Assembly: GCA_963738835.1 (NCBI GenBank)
Contig: CAVTYH010000001.1
Span: 1,488,001 to 1,552,000, forward strand
DNA from: CAVTYH01 sp963738835
GTDB taxonomy: Bacteria; Planctomycetota; Planctomycetia; Pirellulales; JADZDJ01
DNA length: 64,000 nt
Reading direction: 5' to 3'
Shown piece by piece: positions 48,555 to 58,394 of the stretch. Made by a program: the position numbers and the translations under genes. Under the pieces are notes generated by a model, which was not told where the DNA came from, searched no databases, and was given only the letters and a program-made list of their open reading frames with translations. Within the stretch, counting starts at the first letter, position 1. Each line of letters opens with the position of its first letter.

Positions 48555-49093
48555 GGGCTGAAGTTTATCGAACAGCAGGCTCTGATGGATAGGCAGGCAA
48601 GCCGCGACGGACGGACGCGTGGCACGCTCTGAGTCCGCGAAAGGCGTGCTGGAAAGCAGAACCCGCCCTTCCTGGCTTCAGGACGTGCAACTCGTGCGTA
48701 TTGGAGCAAATAACCGATTCAGCTGGTTTTGATTTTGCGGGGTTTTTGTAGAGCAGGGCACAGAGCGCTTAGGCAAGGAAGGCCGCCGCCGTGAATCCTT
48801 GTAATTCTTGCTAGCTGGCAGTGGCGATATTCACATGCTGACAGGCCGAGTCCCCGCGGACAGAAGAATTGCGCTTCTGCCGGAAGTGCCGATTGTGTGA
48901 GCGGTTACGTCAACAAGCCAGTACAGGGCACAAATCGACCTCGACCTGTCTCCGCTGGCGGTATAAAACTTGCCTCGTCAGTGAACTCGCATAACCGTTG
49001 CTGTTGCGAGCGATCACGGAGGATCGGAAGCGAGCCGGCATCAAGCAAGGCTCGCAGCCGAAAACTGAATCGGCCCTTTCAATGGAGTGAAGC
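48555..49093. other. Intergenic region upstream of the first DUF1571 gene
   Basis: About 539 bases between divergent genes. No gene, RNA or repeat is recognised. It should contain the promoters for the hydrolase (minus) and the DUF1571 gene (plus). Confidence 0.45.
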
Positions 49094-50053
49094 ATGATGC
49101 GTTCTCTGCACTGGGTGCGACGCCTGGCCTGTCAATCAGCCGCGTGTACCGTGATTACAAGTCGTAAGCGGCTGGCCACAGGATTGTGCTCAGGCGTTTT
49201 GGCCCTGGCGATCGGTCAGGGCTTGGCTAGTGCTCAAACTCAATTGGCTGAAGCCACCATTGTGCCCGGCGCCACGGGCGTTCCCCAGCAAGGTCTGCCG
49301 CAACAAGTGGTTCCGCAGGCTGCACCGCAACAGTTGGTCGGTCAGCAGCATCCGCTCGTGCCGGCCTTGGAAATGGCTTACAAAACCAAGGCCTATATGG
49401 ATGCCAACCTGAAAGACTACTCGGCCACCGTCGTGAAGCATGAACGGATCAATGGCGTACTGGGCGATCCGGAATACGCGTTCGTTAAAGTTCGGAATCA
49501 ACCTTTCAGCGTTTACATGTACTTTCTGGCTCCCAACAATGTCAAAGGCCAAGAGTGCATGTACATCGACGGGCAGAACGAAAACAAAATGTTCGCGCAT
49601 GCCCCGCCGGGCACCCTGCGCGGCAAATTTGGCACGGTGTCGATTTCGCCGACCAGCGCGATGGCGATGCAAGGACAGCGGTACCCGATTACTGAACTTG
49701 GCATTTACAACCTGACCAAGCGATTGATTGAAGTCGGTGAACACGACAAGCAATACGGTGAGTGCGACGTGAAATTCTTCGACGGTGCCAAAGTTAACGG
49801 CCGTGAATGCACGGTCATACAAGTCACGCACCCAGTGCCACGCCGTAACTTCTTGTTCAACATCGCGCACATTTATCTCGATAAGGAAATGAATTTGCCG
49901 GTGCGCTACGAAGCGTACGATTGGCCCGCCCAAGCCGGCGGACCGCCTGAGCTGTTGGAAGAATACACCTACATGAATGTGAAAATTAACCAGGGCTTCA
50001 CGGATACCGATTTCGATGCTCGCAATCCGGCCTACAAGTTCAACATGAAGTGA
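49094..50053 (+). CDS. DUF1571-domain secreted protein, copy 1
   Basis: A 319-residue exported protein. The signal peptide is a hydrophobic stretch after a long basic N-terminus (LCSGVLALAIGQGLASAQ), followed by a Gln/Pro-rich spacer. The DUF1571 domain reads LKDYSATVVKHERINGVLGD, QPFSVYMYFLAPNNVKGQE, ITELGIYNLTKRLIEVG and PVRYEAYDWPAQAGGPPELL. The domain resembles outer-membrane lipoprotein-sorting folds (LolA/LolB-like), but its role is not established. A paralogue follows at 50243, separated by a strong terminator. Confidence 0.88.
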   Translation: MMRSLHWVRRLACQSAACTVITSRKRLATGLCSGVLALAIGQGLASAQTQLAEATIVPGATGVPQQGLPQQVVPQAAPQQLVGQQHPLVPALEMAYKTKAYMDANLKDYSATVVKHERINGVLGDPEYAFVKVRNQPFSVYMYFLAPNNVKGQECMYIDGQNENKMFAHAPPGTLRGKFGTVSISPTSAMAMQGQRYPITELGIYNLTKRLIEVGEHDKQYGECDVKFFDGAKVNGRECTVIQVTHPVPRRNFLFNIAHIYLDKEMNLPVRYEAYDWPAQAGGPPELLEEYTYMNVKINQGFTDTDFDARNPAYKFNMK

Positions 50054-50117
50054 CTGAATTTGAACCGGCTGCAAAGCGTCCGCACGGTTCGGATGTATCT
50101 CGTTAGTTCAAATCCTC

Positions 50118-50161
50118 ACTGACCTTGCGCTTGGCTTTGCCGAGCGCAAGGTCAGTTTTTT
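50118..50161 (+). terminator. Rho-independent terminator between the DUF1571 genes
   Basis: A perfect stem (ACTGACCTTGCGCT with AGCGCAAGGTCAGT) around TGGCTTTGCCG, followed by T6. It begins 65 bases after the first DUF1571 stop, so the two paralogues have at least partly separate transcription. Confidence 0.93.
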
Positions 50162-50242
50162 GTAGGTTGGCGGCGGAATTGGCCTCTTGCCAAGCCAGGA
50201 CCGCTCGCGACAATCCAGGCATACTCCAATTGGGGATGCCTG

Positions 50243-51214
50243 ATGATCGATACTTCAAACCCATCGAACTCCGCTGGCCCGCACAACGACGCTGCGGGTT
50301 CGTCGGCCGTTCTGGAACGGCCAGCGCCGCCTGCATCCCGAAGTTGGAAGGCTGTTGCAGCAATTTCAGCGCTGATCGTGCTGATTATCGCCGTCGTGGC
50401 TTTGTCGCTTAATGACGGTGATCCTCGTCACTCGGCGAATTCGATTGCCACACCCCAAGAGTCCGGCGCGGCTGGTAATTCAGATACGGGCGACGCCGCA
50501 ATGCTATCGAAGCATCCGCTTGAACCGGCTCTGGAGCTGGCAGAGCACGTGCTGAAGAACATCCAGAAAAATGTCCACGATTACACGGCCACGGTCATCA
50601 AGCAGGAGCGCATCGCGGGACAGCTTGGGCCGGAAGAAGTTACTTTTGTAAAGATTCGCAGTCGTCCGTTCAGCGTGTACATGAAGTTCCTCGAGCCGCC
50701 CAATTTGCGTGGGCAGGAAGTTATCTACGTCGATGGCGCGAACGACGGCAAAATCGTCGCGCACGCGGGAAGCGGTGTTCAAGCACTTGTAGGCACCGTG
50801 AGAATACCTCCGCAAGGCCCCCTTGCCATGTTGGGGCAGCGGTATCCAATTACGGAACTGGGAATCGAGAATCTCACCCGCCGGCTGATTGAAGTCGGCC
50901 GCCACGACGAACACTACGGTGAGACTTACGTCTGGCGAAACGACGATGCGAAAGTGGGCGACCGGCCCTGCCTTTCGTTTACGGTGATGCACCCCGTCAA
51001 GCGAACCGGATTTATTTTTCACATCGCGCGTATTTTCGTGGACAAAGAGTTGATGGTGCCTCTGCATTACGAGGCCTACGATTGGCCTGAAAAGCCGGGC
51101 GATCCGCCGCAACTGCTCGAGCGTTACACTTATGCGCGGCTGACACTGAATCCGGGATTGACGGATGCCGATTTCGATCCGAACAATCCGGAGTATAATT
51201 TCGTGTCGAAGTGA
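50243..51214 (+). CDS. DUF1571-domain membrane-anchored protein, copy 2
   Basis: A 323-residue paralogue of the upstream gene. The N-terminus has one membrane segment (AVAAISALIVLIIAVVALSL) after about 30 cytoplasmic residues, so it is probably anchored and not cleaved. The domain shows the same blocks: VHDYTATVIKQERIAGQLGP, RPFSVYMKFLEPPNLRGQE, ITELGIENLTRRLIEVGRHD, HYEAYDWPEKPGDPPQLLE, and ends FDPNNPEYNFVSK (copy 1 ends FDARNPAYKFNMK). The two arose by tandem duplication and then diverged in their membrane targeting. Its stop overlaps the next gene as GTGA. Confidence 0.88.
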   Translation: MIDTSNPSNSAGPHNDAAGSSAVLERPAPPASRSWKAVAAISALIVLIIAVVALSLNDGDPRHSANSIATPQESGAAGNSDTGDAAMLSKHPLEPALELAEHVLKNIQKNVHDYTATVIKQERIAGQLGPEEVTFVKIRSRPFSVYMKFLEPPNLRGQEVIYVDGANDGKIVAHAGSGVQALVGTVRIPPQGPLAMLGQRYPITELGIENLTRRLIEVGRHDEHYGETYVWRNDDAKVGDRPCLSFTVMHPVKRTGFIFHIARIFVDKELMVPLHYEAYDWPEKPGDPPQLLERYTYARLTLNPGLTDADFDPNNPEYNFVSK

Positions 51215-52162
51215 ACGTGGGTTGTGCGCCGAAGCCAACGCCGAACGAATTCGGTCGCTTCACTTCGGTCATCTTCCTGCGGCTGTTGGTGTTTTTGCTA
51301 AGCCAAGTCATCGCGGTGTTGTTGAAGTCGACTTTAATTCGAAATGGTTGGCGCGTTCTTCGCGCCGTATTGATCGCATATTTGCTGATTGTGCTGTTGA
51401 TGGCGCTCTTCGAGGAATCGCTGCTGTTCTTTCCCGACAAATATCCAGTTGGCGATTGGAACCCGGCCGGACTGAACTTTGAAGACGCCTGGTTTGACGC
51501 AGCCGATGGCACGCGGCTGCACGGCTGGTTTGTGCCGCACGATAATCCGCGGGCGGTGGTACTGTTCGCGCACGGAAATGCAGGCAACATCACGGGTCGC
51601 GACGACATTTTGCGGTCGCTGCATCGAATGGGAGTCGCCGTGTTGGCATTCGACTACCGCGGTTATGGACGGAGTGAGGGATCGCCGAATGAGGCCGGCA
51701 TTTTGGGCGATGGCCGTGCGGCTCGCACTTGGCTTGCCAAACGGGTCGGGATTCCTGAAAGCGACATCGTTCTGATGGGCGAGTCACTCGGGGGCGCCGT
51801 GGCGGCGCTGTTGGCGGCGGAAACGCCGGCTCGCGGGCTGGTGTTGGAAAACACATTTTCCAGCGCCCCGGACGTGGCGGCCTATCACTATCCGTGGCTG
51901 CCTGTGAAACAATTGATGCGGACGCAACTGAATTCGAGCCATGGCGATTGGTCAGTATCACGGTCCGCTGCTGCAAGCTCATGGAGATGCCGACACGATT
52001 GTGCCGATTCAATTGGCCAGGCGTCTTTTTGAAGCGGCGAACGAACCGAAGCGATTTGTCGTGATTGCCGGCGGCGATCATAACGACCCGCGTACGCCGC
52101 AATTCTACACAGCGCTGAACGAATTCTTGGATGCGTTACCGCCTCTAGCCGGTGCAAGATAG
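51211..52162 (+). CDS. Membrane-anchored alpha/beta hydrolase, with one frameshift
   Basis: Serine hydrolase of the BEM46/YfhR type. An N-terminal anchor (LRAVLIAYLLIVLLMALF) precedes the catalytic domain: GWFVPHDNPRAVVLFAHGNA with the oxyanion loop, AFDYRGYGRSEGSP, and the nucleophile elbow VLMGESLGGAVAA. The first frame degenerates after LMRTQLNSSHG. A second frame continues AIGQYHGPLLQAHGDADTIV (acid Asp) and GGDHNDPRTPQF (catalytic His), ending at 52162. One base is missing or extra near 51935-51945. About 317 residues when corrected. The GTG at 51211 overlaps the DUF1571 stop, suggesting coupling; a later start is possible. Confidence 0.85.
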
Positions 52163-52178
52163 CGAGGCGAACTCCCAA

Positions 52179-53621
52179 TTATCGCGGGTAGATGGATTCC
52201 GGCTGCCGCACGGCGGTTTCGCTTTGTGGATTTTTTTCGCCGTTGGTCGGCAAGATCAACTCGGTGCCGGGCCGCAAGTAGTCGAAGTCTTCCCCCAGCA
52301 CTTCGCGGTTGAGCTCGTAGATCTCTCCCCAGCGTGCTGGCTTGCCCAATTCGTGCCGGGCAATTTCAAACAGCGTGTCGCCATCGACTACGGTGTAAAC
52401 TCGGCCCGGTCCGCGCAGCCGGCTGCTGGCCGACACCAATCGCTGCTGGGCACTTGCCACGGTCTTGCGCGGCTTGGGACACAAATCGGGATAGGCGCGA
52501 CGCAACACGCCTTCATCGGGCACCGACAACACCTGGCCCACGTGCAGATCGTCGGCGTCTTTGTACTTCTTGCGGTTGTGTTCGTGCAGCGCTTTGAAGA
52601 ACGCGCCGCTGCCGTAAGCTTTTTCGCTGATGGTCCAGTAGCTATCATTCGGTTGCACCGCGTATTGATCGCCATCGCGGGAGATGCCGGCGAAGGACGC
52701 CGAGGCATTTAATTCGCTGTTCATTGAAACTGGCGGTGCGACTGCTGCACCATAGCGAATCGGCTGTGTGCTTGCAGTGGGGCTCGCTGTCGGTCTTTCC
52801 CAAGGGTTTGATCTTGGCGTATCGGCAATCGTTCCTGCGACGACCTGCGCTGTATATGACTGGAGTTCCTGCGGCGCAATGCGGTGGAACGGATCGGTCT
52901 GCTCGGCCGCAGAATATCGAGAGCCAGTGCCAACTTGCCTGGGCACCGCATTGTCAGCCTGTCGCGGCGAACCCATTGAAGCCGAGGGTAATGAAGTCGA
53001 AGTAATCGTGTCGTTGGCTTTGAAGTTGTCGCTTGATTTGACGTTCGACCAATCGGTTCGGCTCGTCACCGCCGCGATCGGTTCGTGTTCAGCCGTGTCT
53101 TGTGCATGCCGATTGACAAGTGGATCGGCGGTAGCTGGTGTTGATGCAACGGCGGTCGATGCATTGTCGCTCGTGGAACCATATCCCGAACGATAAGTTT
53201 GGGCCGCCGCTACAGTTCCGGCCGACTCAAGCGGACTCGAATCGTTCGTTCTCGACGGCGAATGATCGGCGTAACGGTCACCCAAATCCGCGATTGGAAT
53301 CGGAGCTGCCAGAACCGCGGGCGAACTTGCGGATGGGCTGCTCGTCCAAGGTGTTGTGCTTGTGGTGGTCGGACTGCGATCAGCAGTGTTAACCCGTGCC
53401 GTTGGATTGCTGATTTCGTTCGTGGGAGTGACCAGTGTAGGGGGCACGGCCTGGGTCACACGCACGATTGCCGCCGAATCGTTCGAGCTGTCCACGGATT
53501 TTGCCACCAAGTCGTTTAACCCGTGATTCGATGGCCTCGTCAGCTTTCTCACTAACAGGGCGCAAAACACAAACAACAGGATGCCCACGAAGACAATCCC
53601 GAGTTTAGTTTCCCGTGACAT
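52179..53621 (-). CDS. LysM-domain protein with single N-terminal membrane anchor
   Basis: A 480-residue protein. A membrane segment (LGIVFVGILLFVFCALLV) is followed by a long, low-complexity Ser/Thr/Ala/Pro-rich region (about residues 40-310). Then come two LysM domains: QYAVQPNDSYWTISEKAYGS ... LHVGQVLSVPD and VYTVVDGDTLFEIARHELGK ... YLRPGTELILP. LysM binds peptidoglycan GlcNAc, so the protein probably tethers the inner membrane to the wall. It lies 44 bp downstream of rsmH, where division genes such as ftsL usually sit. Planctomycetes lack much of the standard dcw cluster, so a wall-linked replacement is possible but unproven. Confidence 0.85.
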   Translation of the reverse strand: MSRETKLGIVFVGILLFVFCALLVRKLTRPSNHGLNDLVAKSVDSSNDSAAIVRVTQAVPPTLVTPTNEISNPTARVNTADRSPTTTSTTPWTSSPSASSPAVLAAPIPIADLGDRYADHSPSRTNDSSPLESAGTVAAAQTYRSGYGSTSDNASTAVASTPATADPLVNRHAQDTAEHEPIAAVTSRTDWSNVKSSDNFKANDTITSTSLPSASMGSPRQADNAVPRQVGTGSRYSAAEQTDPFHRIAPQELQSYTAQVVAGTIADTPRSNPWERPTASPTASTQPIRYGAAVAPPVSMNSELNASASFAGISRDGDQYAVQPNDSYWTISEKAYGSGAFFKALHEHNRKKYKDADDLHVGQVLSVPDEGVLRRAYPDLCPKPRKTVASAQQRLVSASSRLRGPGRVYTVVDGDTLFEIARHELGKPARWGEIYELNREVLGEDFDYLRPGTELILPTNGEKNPQSETAVRQPESIYPR

Positions 53622-53665
53622 GGTAAGCCTCCTCCCTGAGGCGATTGGTCTGAGTCTTCGAATTT

Positions 53666-54550
53666 TTAGCCGGCCACCCGCTCGGCAATTCGCAACTTCG
53701 CACTGCGGCTGCGAGGGTTCCGAGCAATTTCCGCTTCATGCGGTGTAATTGGCTTGCGAGTCAAATTCATCAGCCGCGGATCATCGCGGAACGCTTCTTT
53801 CACCCGGCGATCTTCCAGCGAATGAAAACTGATTATCGCCAGCCGTCCGCCGGGTTTCAGCACATCGGGCAAGCGTCGCAGGGCAATCTCCAGCGATTTT
53901 AACTCTTCGTTCACAGCAATTCGCAATGCTTGAAAGGTTCGCGTAGCGGGATCAATACGTTGTTGACGCGCCACAGCCGGAATTGCTCGTCGGACAATTT
54001 CGGCCAATTGACTTGCAGTATGAATGGGCTGGCGGTGCCGCGCCTCGACAATGGCTTTGGCAATGCGACGGCTAAATCTTTCTTCTCCGTAGTGAAAAAT
54101 GATGTCGGCCAGGTGATCGGCACTTAACCGATTCACCAGGCGTGCAGCAGGTTCTCCGGCCAGCGGATTAAATCGCAAATCGAGTGGTCCGTCCGATTCG
54201 AAACTGAAACCCCTTGACTCATCGGCCAATTGATCGCTTGATAATCCCAAGTCCAATAAGATTCCGTCGACGGCTGGAATTCCGATTTCTTCGAGTTCCT
54301 CGGGCAGATCGCAAAAGTTCGCTTGAATTAACTTGATGGGCAAACCAGTCAGGTTTTGTTCGGCCGCTGCAATCGCTGCGGGGTCACGGTCCATGCCGAT
54401 CACCAATCCAGCGGCTCCGACGTGTTCGGCAATCGCTCGTGTGTGTCCGCCGCCGCCCAGCGTTCCATCGGCGAAAATACCGCCGGCCCGTGGCTTTAGG
54501 CCCTCGATGATTTCGCTGATGAGAACTGGAACGTGGCGCGGAACCGGCAT
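53666..54550 (-). CDS. rsmH: 16S rRNA (cytosine(1402)-N(4))-methyltransferase
   Basis: A 294-residue SAM-dependent enzyme that N4-methylates C1402 in the decoding centre. The start HVPVLISEIIEGL and SAM motif FADGTLGGGGHTRAIAEHV are exact for the family (formerly MraW). Other marks are GILLDLGLSSDQLADESRGF, DGPLDLRF, the FHYGEERFSRRIAKAIV block and ISFHSLEDRRVKEAF near the C-terminus. No mraZ is seen upstream. The LysM gene follows. Confidence 0.96.
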   Translation of the reverse strand: MPVPRHVPVLISEIIEGLKPRAGGIFADGTLGGGGHTRAIAEHVGAAGLVIGMDRDPAAIAAAEQNLTGLPIKLIQANFCDLPEELEEIGIPAVDGILLDLGLSSDQLADESRGFSFESDGPLDLRFNPLAGEPAARLVNRLSADHLADIIFHYGEERFSRRIAKAIVEARHRQPIHTASQLAEIVRRAIPAVARQQRIDPATRTFQALRIAVNEELKSLEIALRRLPDVLKPGGRLAIISFHSLEDRRVKEAFRDDPRLMNLTRKPITPHEAEIARNPRSRSAKLRIAERVAG

Positions 54551-55215
54551 GCTTCGTTAAACTGGCGAAAGCGGAAGGACTGCGGTGCGGGAAGCCGGCG
54601 CATTTTCGCGCACTGCACCCTACAGCGCGGAGTGACCCTCCGATTTCTAACAGCAATTCCCAGCAATTTCTGGCGGCTCAGGCCACGAACGTGGCGGCAG
54701 CGTCCGGTGCGACAAGTCGAATGCGGACGCAAGGCAGGGTATTTACCGATTTGGCGTGGCCGCCGCAAGCGGAGTTTTGTGGAGTCGGTCCTCAACCCAA
54801 GGGCCGTCCCTGTACCCAACGCAGGTTGAAGGCCGGCAGCCGATGGCCCGATCTTTGGGTTCGGCTGCACCGGACCACCGAATCCCTTACGGTGGCATGA
54901 CCGCAAGTCGTAAGCGCTTAGCTTGTGGCCATAGGCCGAGGCGCTGTTGCGACTTGCCGGTGGTGTTCTTTGAACCGCGACCGATATTGGACGGTTGCCT
55001 GCGAATCGTCAAGCTGCAATTTGTGGGAAAAATTATGGTGACGTTGGCGATCGGGGCCTAAAGCGTTCAACCCACTCGATTTCGGAAATTCTTCCTGCCA
55101 TGCTAGCAGCGGGTCTTCAGCCGCCTTGCGTCTTGGGGGATCAAATGCCGACGCACTTGCGGTACCTTGTTGCAACTCGATTGAACCTCACCGAAGTTCT
55201 AATTCAATCGCTGCC
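54551..55215. other. Intergenic region between divergent rsmH and queA
   Basis: 665 bases without a supported gene. Open frames here have no recognisable family and a composition that changes along the length. A partial inverted repeat (CCGCAAGTCG near 54901 with CGACTTGCCGG near 54950) is visible. The promoters of rsmH and queA should lie here. Confidence 0.45.
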
Positions 55216-56265
55216 GTGGCATCAGAACTCGATCAATACGATTACGAACTACCCAAAGAGCGCATCGCGCAACAGCCGCTACCCAATCGTGCCGATGCAC
55301 GTTTGATGCTGGTCGATCGCGCGCACGGCACCATTGCCCATCATCATGTGCGCGACCTGCCAGAGCTGCTTCGGAAGGGCGATTGTCTTGTGGTGAACGA
55401 TACGCGAGTGGTCCCGGCGCGGCTGGTTGGCTATCGAAGCGATACCCGCGGCCGCTGGGAAGGACTTTTTCTCACGGTCGAGTCCAGCGGAGCTTGGCAA
55501 ATTCTTTGCAAAGCCCGCGGGCGGTTGACGGCGGGCGAAACGATACAATTGCTGGATCGCCATGCTCAGGAGGATACTCAACTGAGATTAGTCGCCAAGT
55601 CGGACAACGGAATTTGGCTGGCGCGTCCACTAGCCGACGAATCGTCATGGGAATTGCTGGAGCGAATTGGTCGAGTGCCATTGCCTAAGTACATTCGCAA
55701 AGGGGAGATGCTGGATGAAGATCGGCAGCGTTATCAAACGGTGTTCGCAAAACATAGCGGGTCGTCGGCCGCACCCACCGCAGGATTGCATTTCACCACA
55801 GAGCTGTTCAACCGTTTGGAAACCGGGGGCGTCGGCGTCGCCCAGGTGACCTTGCACGTTGGGCTCGGCACGTTCCAGCCGATCAAGGCGCAGCGGCTGG
55901 CCGATCACAAAATGCACAGCGAATGGGGCCGCATTGATGCGGCAGCCGTGGAACGGCTCAAGCAGGTGCGGCAAAGCGGCGGAAGAATTGTCGCCGTAGG
56001 CACCACTGCTGTGCGAGTGCTGGAGTCCGCGTCTAACGACGGCATTCTGCGGCCCTGGGAAGAGCCGACACAATTATTCATTCGGCCGCCGTACCGATTC
56101 AAATCGGTCGATGCACTGATGACCAATTTTCATTTGCCCCGCAGCACGCTGCTCGTTCTTGTGCGGACTTTCGGCGGCGATGAGCTCATTCACCGCGCAT
56201 ACGCTGAGGCGATCAAGCAAGAATACCGCTTTTACAGCTACGGCGATGCAATGCTGATCGTATAG
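55216..56265 (+). CDS. queA: S-adenosylmethionine:tRNA ribosyltransferase-isomerase
   Basis: Transfers and isomerises the ribosyl moiety of SAM onto preQ1 in tRNA, giving epoxyqueuosine. GTG 55216 gives 349 residues and the proper N-terminus LDQYDYELPKERIAQQPLPN. Family blocks are LVVNDTRVVPARL, GRVPLPKYIRK, YQTVFAKHSGSSAAPTAGLH, VTLHVGLGTFQPI and TNFHLPRSTLLVLV. The frame is open further upstream without similarity. No other queuosine gene is visible in the window. Confidence 0.95.
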   Translation: MASELDQYDYELPKERIAQQPLPNRADARLMLVDRAHGTIAHHHVRDLPELLRKGDCLVVNDTRVVPARLVGYRSDTRGRWEGLFLTVESSGAWQILCKARGRLTAGETIQLLDRHAQEDTQLRLVAKSDNGIWLARPLADESSWELLERIGRVPLPKYIRKGEMLDEDRQRYQTVFAKHSGSSAAPTAGLHFTTELFNRLETGGVGVAQVTLHVGLGTFQPIKAQRLADHKMHSEWGRIDAAAVERLKQVRQSGGRIVAVGTTAVRVLESASNDGILRPWEEPTQLFIRPPYRFKSVDALMTNFHLPRSTLLVLVRTFGGDELIHRAYAEAIKQEYRFYSYGDAMLIV

Positions 56266-56386
56266 CAGCCAATTGCTGCAGCGATTGTAGCCAACGGTAG
56301 CCAATTCGATTGTCCCTCAATATACTGCGGGTCTGACTTCCCGGTTTCTGAACGTCGCATCCTGAAAAAAGCGAACCCATAATTCC

Positions 56387-57001
56387 ATGTCCATTGTCCA
56401 CGCCGAACGAGTGCTTGTTGTGCCGACCGAACTCTTCCACCGCCTCGGCTACTTCCAAGGTTTTTCCTCGGACATTGGCCGTTATTTGGGCGAACTGCTC
56501 GACGCTCGCAATACCAGTTACCGTCCGCGCGGCGAGATGGAAGAAAACCCCGGTTTCAAACAGCTTATTCCTTATGCGATTTTTCGCCACCGCACGCCGG
56601 GTGGGGACTTTGTTTTCCAATACACCCGGGGCAAGGGAATGGGGGAAAATCGGCTGCACAGCAAACACAGCATTGGCGTGGGCGGCCACATTGCGATTGA
56701 AGACCAGGTGTCCGACGATGCCGTTCCCTACAATGAAGGCATGCGCCGCGAGTTGGCCGAGGAGGTCATTATCGACACGCCATTCACCGATCGCTGTGTA
56801 GGATTGATTAACGACGATGAAACGCCCGTCGGGCAGGTTCATCTTGGCGTGGTCCACTTAATTGATGTCGAACGACCCGCCGTGCGGAACCGCGAAAGCG
56901 AAATTCTGGACGCCGGCTTTCGGCCCGTGCAAGAACTGTTGGCGGCCTACGACCGCTTCGAATCGTGGTCGCAGATTTGCTTGCAGGCGCTGTTCGCCTG
57001 A
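56387..57001 (+). CDS. Nudix-like hydrolase / phosphoesterase
   Basis: A 204-residue protein with a degenerate but recognisable Nudix box: the G-rich start GVGGHIAIED, then YNEGMRRELAEEVII where REL-EE supplies the metal-binding Glu residues. The flanking sequence HRTPGGDFVFQYTRGKGMGE and the C-terminal part differ from MutT. Similar proteins are annotated in several phyla simply as phosphoesterases. Likely substrates are nucleoside diphosphate derivatives, but none can be named. It lies between queA and the cysteine desulfurase gene on the same strand. Confidence 0.75.
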   Translation: MSIVHAERVLVVPTELFHRLGYFQGFSSDIGRYLGELLDARNTSYRPRGEMEENPGFKQLIPYAIFRHRTPGGDFVFQYTRGKGMGENRLHSKHSIGVGGHIAIEDQVSDDAVPYNEGMRRELAEEVIIDTPFTDRCVGLINDDETPVGQVHLGVVHLIDVERPAVRNRESEILDAGFRPVQELLAAYDRFESWSQICLQALFA

Positions 57002-57051
57002 GTTGCCGATCGCGGGCCAGCCGTCGTGCATTTGCAACATAACGTCATCAA

Positions 57052-58272
57052 ATGGCGAGCGACTTGCCTATCTACATGGATAACCACTCCACCACGCGAG
57101 TTGATCCGCGTGTGCTGGAGGCCATGTTGCCGTATTTCAGCGAGCGGTATGGCAATGCCGGCAGCACGAGTCATCGCTATGGCTGGGAAGCCCGAGAGGC
57201 TGTCGAACAGGGGCGCGAATCCATTGCTTTGGCCATCGGTGCTCAGCCACGCCAAATTGTTTTCACCAGCGGCGCGACCGAAAGCAACAATTTGGCGCTG
57301 CAGGGAGTCGTGGCGCGAGCAAAAGCAAAGCAGCCCGGCCGGCCCGTTCATCTCATCAGCGTTGCCACCGAGCACAAAGCGATTCTCGATCCGCTTGAGA
57401 ATCTCCGCCGGCAAGGATGTGACATCACACTGCTGCCCATCGAACCAGCGGGCAGTGCGCGCGCTGGTCTAATCGACCCCGAACAAGTGGCCGCAGCCAT
57501 TCGGCCGAGTACCGTGCTGGTGAGCGTGATGCTGGCGAACAATGAAATCGGCGCGATTCAACCACTGGCTGCAATCGGCGCCCTTTGTCGGCAACGAGGC
57601 GTGCTGCTTCACAGCGATGCCACGCAAGCGGTCGGAAAAATTCCGGTGGCGGTCGATTCATTACAAGTTGATTTGTTGAGTTTCTCCGCCCACAAAGTTT
57701 ATGGGCCGAAAGGAGTCGGCGCGCTTTATGTCCGGCGACGCGCGCCAGTGGTAAAACTTGAACCGATGATCTTCGGCGGCGGCCAAGAAAATGGCTTGCG
57801 CAGCGGCACTGCCAATGTGCCGGGCATCATCGGATTTGCCCGCGCACTGGAGTTGTGCGTTGAGGATATGCCGCGAGAGCAACCTCGGTTGGCCACGCTG
57901 CGAGATCGGCTATTTCAAGGACTCTCGAAACGGTTGACAGAAGTCGGACTGAACGGCCCGGCGATCGCTCAGCGAGAGTTGCGCTTGGCTGGCAATTTGA
58001 ATTTGAGCTTCGCTTATGTCGAAGGCGAAGCGTTGCTGCTCGACATGCAAGATCGCTTGGCTGTTAGTTCCGGCAGTGCGTGTACCTCGGCCAATCCAGA
58101 GCCCAGCCATGTGTTGCGAGCCCTCGGCTTGTCGGACGACCTGGTCCGCAGCAGCTTGCGCTTTGGTCTGGGCCGCTTTAACACCGCCGAGGAGGTCGAA
58201 GCTGCTATCGAAATTGTCGCCCAAAGTGTCGACCGACTGCGGAAATTATCGAGCATGGCTCCGCAAAATTGA
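57052..58272 (+). CDS. Cysteine desulfurase (IscS/NifS-type)
   Basis: A 406-residue PLP enzyme that removes sulfur from cysteine for Fe-S clusters and thio-modified tRNA. It begins IYMDNHSTTRVDPRVLEAML. The PLP region includes TSGATESNNLALQGV, the cofactor Lys is Lys215 in LSFSAHKVYGPKG, and the catalytic Cys is Cys344 in SSGSACTSANPEPSHVLRAL. The latter loop matches class I (IscS/NifS) desulfurases. The next gene on the strand is an IscA-type carrier, fitting Fe-S assembly. No IscU or IscR gene is adjacent. Confidence 0.95.
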   Translation: MASDLPIYMDNHSTTRVDPRVLEAMLPYFSERYGNAGSTSHRYGWEAREAVEQGRESIALAIGAQPRQIVFTSGATESNNLALQGVVARAKAKQPGRPVHLISVATEHKAILDPLENLRRQGCDITLLPIEPAGSARAGLIDPEQVAAAIRPSTVLVSVMLANNEIGAIQPLAAIGALCRQRGVLLHSDATQAVGKIPVAVDSLQVDLLSFSAHKVYGPKGVGALYVRRRAPVVKLEPMIFGGGQENGLRSGTANVPGIIGFARALELCVEDMPREQPRLATLRDRLFQGLSKRLTEVGLNGPAIAQRELRLAGNLNLSFAYVEGEALLLDMQDRLAVSSGSACTSANPEPSHVLRALGLSDDLVRSSLRFGLGRFNTAEEVEAAIEIVAQSVDRLRKLSSMAPQN

Positions 58273-58394
58273 CCACAAAACACGGCCAGTCGCTCTTCCT
58301 TTTGCTCCCGAGAACGTATAATTTGGGGTGGTTATAGTCGGAACTTTGTTTGCAGCTAAATGCTCATTTTGAAGTTTAAGGAGCTTACTCGATC

